IMG/VR virus record: IMGVR_UViG_3300043313_000968
Coordinates: 1-41,932 of that record
Origin: a virus
Reading direction: 5' to 3' (one strand)
DNA: 41,932 nt
The notes under the pieces are model-generated. The model made no database searches. It was not told where the DNA came from and saw only the letters and a list, made by a program, of their open reading frames with translations. A program made the position numbers and the translations under genes. Of the stretch, positions 38,302 through 41,932 are shown piece after piece; the stretch's first letter is position 1, and every line of letters begins with the position of its first letter.

Positions 38302-38867
38302 TCCGTGTCGGCGTACGTGATGGGCTCAGCCTCGAGCGCCTGTTGCCGCGGGCCCTTGGTGGGCTTGACGCGGTCTACCCGTTCGCTGTTGACCTTCACC
38401 ATGTTGTCAAACAGGCTGCCCAGCAGGCTCGAGACATTGTCCGCGTCGGATTCGCCATCGTGGAGCTCGAGCTTCATGCTGGTCACCGCGGCCACGTTGA
38501 TAGCTGTGACCAGGTCTTTTTGGTCTTTGAACAGCGGCTGATCGATGTCGCGGGATTCGTAAGTGTGGTCTTTCCCGCCGAAGCTGTGCAAGGTCGTCGG
38601 GGAGAACAGCTGTTGGCGAAGCCGTTCCGCGTCCAGCAACAGCTTGGCGGCCAGCTCCGCGCGGCGCGCCTTATTGTTGATCTGAATCACCGCGGTGGCT
38701 TCGGCCACGGGCTTCGCATCCCAGGTGATGCCCAGGAGTTGAGCCTGGTACCCGATCGCGGATCCGGACCGGCCCAGGTGCTTTCCGATCGCGTTGCGGG
38801 TTGCGCCCATCGCGTGCATAGCGGCGATCGTGTTGCGTTCTTCGTCGGTGAATGGTCGGCCGGCCAT
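38298..38867 (-). CDS. Terminase small subunit
   Basis: This 189-residue protein has an N-terminal HTH (FTDEERNTIAAMHAMGATRN then AIGKHLGRSGSAIGYQAQLL), followed by a helical region probably for oligomerisation. It is directly upstream of the large terminase. The upstream non-coding region contains repeats that could be its binding sites. ATG 38867 follows a G-rich stretch. Confidence 0.75.
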   Translation of the reverse strand: MAGRPFTDEERNTIAAMHAMGATRNAIGKHLGRSGSAIGYQAQLLGITWDAKPVAEATAVIQINNKARRAELAAKLLLDAERLRQQLFSPTTLHSFGGKDHTYESRDIDQPLFKDQKDLVTAINVAAVTSMKLELHDGESDADNVSSLLGSLFDNMVKVNSERVDRVKPTKGPRQQALEAEPITYADTE

Positions 38868-39157
38868 CGTCCACCCCCGCCGCTAGAAAACCCGTCAAAA
38901 GTCACTCTAGCAACAGGTGGTCGGTGGGTGGTCGTTCATCCTGGTTACTAGGGCCTGAACGTGCTGGTCAGGCCCTACCGACCACCCACCGACCAGGGGT
39001 GTTTCAATTGCTGATCAGGCGAGTTTGAAAACACAACGCTGCAGGTCAGCCATACCGCGTTTCGAACGATCAGACGACTCACCGACCACCCATCAGCTAA
39101 ATTTGCCCAAAAATTACTAATTCCCAGGTCAAACACTGTTTTAGGTGGTCGGTCAGC
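38868..39157. promoter_or_regulatory. Late control or packaging-site region with GGTGGTCGGT repeats
   Basis: This 290-bp non-coding gap sits before the terminase. GGTCGGTGGGTGGTCG (38919-38934) is repeated in reverse at 38979-38994, and inside lies a perfect stem TAGGGCCTGA/TCAGGCCCTA (38949-38958, 38968-38977). Further GGTGGTCGGT copies occur at 39082-39091 (reverse) and 39145-39154. The palindrome AAACAcTGTTT is at 39132-39142. On the minus strand a -10-like TAGAGT (complement of 38904-38909) stands about 37 bases before the terminase ATG. It may be the late promoter with activator sites, the pac/cos region, or both, and the inner stem may terminate the polA unit. Confidence 0.5.
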
Positions 39158-39394
39158 TCACTTTTTGAGCGATCGGCCGACTGAATGCGACAACGCCATG
39201 TAACCGGGCAAAACGTGATTAATGATATTGGTGGTCAGCCCGTCGACTTCGTGCGCGGGGACACCGTGCTCGAGCAACAGGCCACGGAGAGTCGTCCATT
39301 TGTGCTCCGCGCCGATCCACAGGGCCTTGCCGGCACCCGACGTCCAGTAGTCCCACAGTTGAGAGCCCTGGCCGTACTGGAGTTTGCTCACCAT
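39158..39394 (-). CDS. Small hypothetical protein
   Basis: This 78-residue protein has sequence LQYGQGSQLWDYWTSGAGKA, then HKWTTLRGLLLEHGVPAHEV. It resembles small proteins found near resolvase and terminase genes in actinophages, in my recollection. Soluble, no motif recognised. The last gene of the polA-resolvase unit on the minus strand. Confidence 0.55.
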   Translation of the reverse strand: MVSKLQYGQGSQLWDYWTSGAGKALWIGAEHKWTTLRGLLLEHGVPAHEVDGLTTNIINHVLPGYMALSHSVGRSLKK

Positions 39395-39424
39395 GCCGCT
39401 AGGGTAAGCCCCGCCCAGGCGTGC

Positions 39425-39961
39425 TCAGGTGTCTTCCTGGGCTATCGCCAGGGCTCGAGCGAACGTCGTCAGGGCGTCTGTTCCGGTCAAGGGGTCGCTG
39501 AGCGGGGTCACGGTAATCAGGCATCCGGGAGTCTCCCCCTGCTCAGCGATCACCTTGTCCACCACGATCCGGGTGGCCTGAGAGTCGTCGTGCCAGACGT
39601 GCGCGAAGGTGACCGCGTCCATCACCGCGCGGAGGAGTTTGTCCGCGTCGGGCCGTTTGGTGGCTCGAGGGGTCGGTTTGCCGTTGAGGTACTTCGGGCG
39701 CGGCATGACGAACCAGATTTCGATCATCACCCCGCCGGCGAACGGCGGTGTGGGTGCCCAGGGGATCAGCTCATCGCGCACAGCTTTTCTCCACTCGTCC
39801 AGGCCCTTGGCGGAGTCGAGCAACACGACCTTGCCCGTGTAGACCCGCGTGCCCTTGGCCTTACTCCCGCGCGCGATCGCGATCCCGTTCTTGCTGCCCT
39901 GAGGGCGAGCAACCCCGGGAACCCATACCGTGATCACGCCTTCGGCCTGCTCACTTGGCAT
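39425..39961 (-). CDS. RusA-like Holliday junction resolvase
   Basis: This 178-residue endonuclease would resolve branched DNA during replication and before packaging. The family signature is clear: VARPQGSKN near the N-terminus, KRPDADKLLRAVMDAVT with the catalytic aspartates, and VWHDDSQAT. It overlaps the 3' end of polA by 11 bases. Length is a little above the RusA norm. Confidence 0.85.
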   Translation of the reverse strand: MPSEQAEGVITVWVPGVARPQGSKNGIAIARGSKAKGTRVYTGKVVLLDSAKGLDEWRKAVRDELIPWAPTPPFAGGVMIEIWFVMPRPKYLNGKPTPRATKRPDADKLLRAVMDAVTFAHVWHDDSQATRIVVDKVIAEQGETPGCLITVTPLSDPLTGTDALTTFARALAIAQEDT

Positions 39962-41756
39962 AGCAGGCCGCCCAGTTGTCGCCGCGCTTCGACTTATCGG
40001 CGGGGATGTGCACTGGCCGCGACGCTCCGGGCGGCGCCCAGTCGAAGGACATGCAGTCCACGATCAGCCGCTCGATCTCGTCAACGTGGCGCCGCGGGAT
40101 GGAGAACACCAGCTCATCGTGGACCTGAGCACGGATCATGCGTGCGACGTCGGGGGCAACGTTGTCGATCCTGAGCATGCCTTCGGTGACGATGTCCCGC
40201 GTCGCGCCCTGGCCCATCAGGGCGGGTCCCTGGGTGTGTTCGCGGCCGGGGGTGCACCGCATCTTCCTGCCGAAGCCGTTGTCGAGCATGGCTCCGGTCT
40301 TGGCCAGCGCGGTGACCTCTTGGTTCCACATCGCTTTCCTGGCGAATTGCTGGCGCATGATCACGTGGAAGCGGTGGGCCAGCTCCCGGGACACGCCGGC
40401 GGTTTCGCTGAGCCGTTCTTCGCCCATCAGGTAGTTGTAGCCGTGACTGAGTGGTTTGGCCTGTTCCCGGTAGCCGGCGGGGTCGGTGGCTACCAAGACC
40501 TCCCCCCACACCATTTTCGCCACTTCGGCGTGCATGTCCTTGCCGGGAAGGAACATGTCCAGGTAGTTGTGGTCCTGGCTGTGCACGGCGACCGCGCGGG
40601 CGTCAACCTGGGCCAGGTCGAAGGCGACCAGCACTTCGTCGTAGTCGTCGGGGAGCAACACGGCGCGTTCCCGGACGCGTCCGCCGCGCTTGCCTAGCAC
40701 GGTGAGTCCCGGATCGGTGGTGGACCAGCGCCCGGAGGCCTGGAACATGGAGATGCTGGGGTGGACGCGTCCATCGTCGGCCAGGTGGTCGGTGAGGGTC
40801 TGGTACACGGTGCGCACGCCCACCAGGGCCGCGATGGCCTCGCACAGCGTCTTCACCGCGGGGTTGGGGTGGCGGGCGCCCAGTTCCAGCATCGTCTCCC
40901 CCTTGAACGACACAGCCCCCTTCGGTGTGTGCGGTAGCTGGGCTTCGGCGATCCCGTGACGGGCGAAGGCGTCGATCAGCGCGGCCTTGCCGTTCTTGCT
41001 GGCCGCGGGGGACTTGAACGGGACACCCTTGTCATCGGTGAGCGGGAGCCCGTAGAACCTCACCAGCTGATCGATCAGTTCGGCCTTGCGGGCTTGGCCT
41101 TCGGCGAACCTCTGCTCAAGGAGTCGATCGTCCACGCGGAACCCCGTGGAGCTGATGTGGCCGGCGATCGCGGCGACGCGCTGTTCCCGCCAGACGTAGT
41201 CGGTCACCAGGCCGCGGGACAGAAAGTAGCTGGCGAGGGCCTGGGTGGCCTGCAGATCGCCGGCGAGATAGGCGCGGTATCGCGGGTCGTCCAGGGGGAT
41301 CCGGCCGTAACCTCCGTGCTCTTTAGCCAGCGCGGGCAGGTCGTCGGATTTGCCGATCCCGGTGAGTTTGGGTCCGATTGAGTCCAGTTTGTACAGTTTG
41401 CGCGCCGCTTCGGGCTTGAGGTTCGCCGGCGGCGGGTACACGGTGGCCGCGGTGACCATGGTGTCGAGGATCCGCCGATCCCGCGCCAGCGCGATGTAGT
41501 CCAGCCGTGCGCCTCCCGCGGCGCGGCGGGCGCGATCGAGCAACGGCAGGTCGTAGTCCAAGGCGTTGTGGCCGACCGTGAGGGCTGAGGTCTCCGCGAT
41601 CGAGGCAAGGGCCCGCGGGTCGGTGACGTACCCGACCGGCTGACCGGCGTACTGAGCCCCGCCCAGCCGGTAGAAGCGATCCGGGGGGACGTCGTATTGG
41701 TCGTCGGCGTCGCCGGTTTCGATGTCCAGGACTACGGGGGGAGTAGAGATTTTCAT
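39951..41756 (-). CDS. polA: DNA polymerase I-like (family A) with 3'-5' exonuclease
   Basis: This 601-residue replicative polymerase lacks the 5'-3' exonuclease domain. The exonuclease motifs are VVLDIETG (Asp 11, Glu 13) and VGHNALDYDLPLLDRARR. Polymerase motif A is FDLAQVDARAV (Asp 380), motif B is REQAKPLSHGYNY (about 430-446), and motif C is VHDELV (Asp 547, Glu 548). In motif B the position normally Phe before Gly is His (SHGYN), which I believe is seen in other actinophage polymerases. I see no CTCGAG in this gene, unlike the rest of the genome. It starts next to the putative origin. ATG 41756 lacks a clear Shine-Dalgarno. Confidence 0.9.
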   Translation of the reverse strand: MKISTPPVVLDIETGDADDQYDVPPDRFYRLGGAQYAGQPVGYVTDPRALASIAETSALTVGHNALDYDLPLLDRARRAAGGARLDYIALARDRRILDTMVTAATVYPPPANLKPEAARKLYKLDSIGPKLTGIGKSDDLPALAKEHGGYGRIPLDDPRYRAYLAGDLQATQALASYFLSRGLVTDYVWREQRVAAIAGHISSTGFRVDDRLLEQRFAEGQARKAELIDQLVRFYGLPLTDDKGVPFKSPAASKNGKAALIDAFARHGIAEAQLPHTPKGAVSFKGETMLELGARHPNPAVKTLCEAIAALVGVRTVYQTLTDHLADDGRVHPSISMFQASGRWSTTDPGLTVLGKRGGRVRERAVLLPDDYDEVLVAFDLAQVDARAVAVHSQDHNYLDMFLPGKDMHAEVAKMVWGEVLVATDPAGYREQAKPLSHGYNYLMGEERLSETAGVSRELAHRFHVIMRQQFARKAMWNQEVTALAKTGAMLDNGFGRKMRCTPGREHTQGPALMGQGATRDIVTEGMLRIDNVAPDVARMIRAQVHDELVFSIPRRHVDEIERLIVDCMSFDWAPPGASRPVHIPADKSKRGDNWAACYAK

Positions 41757-41820
41757 CGGGGGGATGCCCTTCGATGGGTTTCGTGGTCAAAATCGCGTTT
41801 TGCCTGGTCAAGTAATTCTA

Positions 41821-41850
41821 GGGGGAAGTGGGGGGATTCGGGGGGTGTCC
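41821..41850. other. Candidate replication origin, left side: three 10-bp G-run repeats
   Basis: GGGGGAAGTG, GGGGGATTCG and GGGGGTGTCC follow each other at exact 10-bp spacing, just before the AT-rich junction block. Across the junction, C-runs with the same 10-bp period stand at 81-110, so the AT-rich hairpin is flanked by inverted G-run repeats. The region is also the 5' flank of polA, so it could equally be regulatory or form a G-rich secondary structure. Confidence 0.35.
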
Positions 41851-41863
41851 TACCCCTCTATAT

Positions 41864-41932
41864 ATGTAAAAATAAAAAACGTCTTTTTATTTAGCATACC
41901 TAACTATAAACACTAGTTTTATTTTGCCTATA
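41864..41932. repeat. 69-bp terminal direct repeat, right copy
   Basis: This is an exact copy of bases 1-69. It indicates that the sequence closes on itself, so features near both ends (polA start, AT-rich hairpin, repeats at 81-166) should be read as one continuous region. Confidence 0.9.

Noticed and set aside
38868-39157. CRISPR array
   Set aside because: The repeats are short (about 10-16 bp), in both orientations and unevenly spaced, with no uniform spacers. They fit operator or packaging sites better.
41757-41820. Strong promoter for polA
   Set aside because: TTGACC occurs twice on the minus strand with no acceptable -10 at 16-18 bp, and no ribosome-binding site is seen, so no promoter is called.

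Overview
The window looks like the complete genome of a siphovirus infecting a GC-rich actinobacterium. Its first 69 bases (1-69) recur exactly as its last 69 (41864-41932). That is what a circular or circularly permuted molecule gives when it is cut open, so the unique length is about 41,863 bp. The actinobacterial host is inferred from the GC-rich coding sequence, the frequent GTG starts, the chains of ATGA/GTGA/TGATG stop-start overlaps, the actinophage-type primase-helicase and PolA, and the r1t-like holin. No integrase, partition gene or clear immunity repressor is visible.

Layout. An AT-rich block spans the circular junction. It has short tandem repeats on both sides and is the best candidate for a replication origin. 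Leftwards from it across the junction run polA, a RusA-type resolvase and a small gene (41756 down to 39158). Also on the minus strand, a small HTH gene and the primase-helicase (2809 down to 140) run towards the junction. A divergent promoter region at 2807-2876 starts the plus-strand early arm (2876-16324). This arm holds membrane microproteins, many small unknown genes, a superfamily 2 helicase, a Cas4/RecB-like exonuclease, a probable ssDNA-binding protein with a long disordered tail, a 500-bp non-coding stretch with two tRNA-like structures, an exported protein, a LuxR-type regulator, and an array of four tiny cysteine-pair proteins. A long perfect hairpin (16333-16388) separates the early arm from the convergent late arm.

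The late arm is all minus strand and reads from terminase (38867) down to 16435. The order is small terminase, large terminase, portal, a pocket of small accessory genes, MuF minor head protein, scaffold, major capsid, head completion genes, tail terminator, tail tube, frameshifted tail chaperones, tape measure, distal tail and minor tail proteins, endolysin, holin, and two further membrane proteins.

The most interesting items are these. (1) A small protein strongly resembling the Acb2 cyclic-nucleotide sponge (anti-CBASS/anti-Thoeris) sits between portal and MuF. (2) The MuF protein carries a C-terminal HExxH metallopeptidase-like domain in noticeably AT-richer DNA, like a MuF polymorphic toxin. 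(3) Two RNAs have tRNA acceptor and T arms but abnormal anticodon arms, inside a hairpin-rich locus. (4) A family of early promoters is built on TAGACA repeats; four of the starts look leaderless, and one divergent pair shares a single -35 element. (5) A tandem family of mini cysteine-pair proteins closes the early operon. (6) The palindrome CTCGAG occurs about 90 times by eye, several-fold above expectation.
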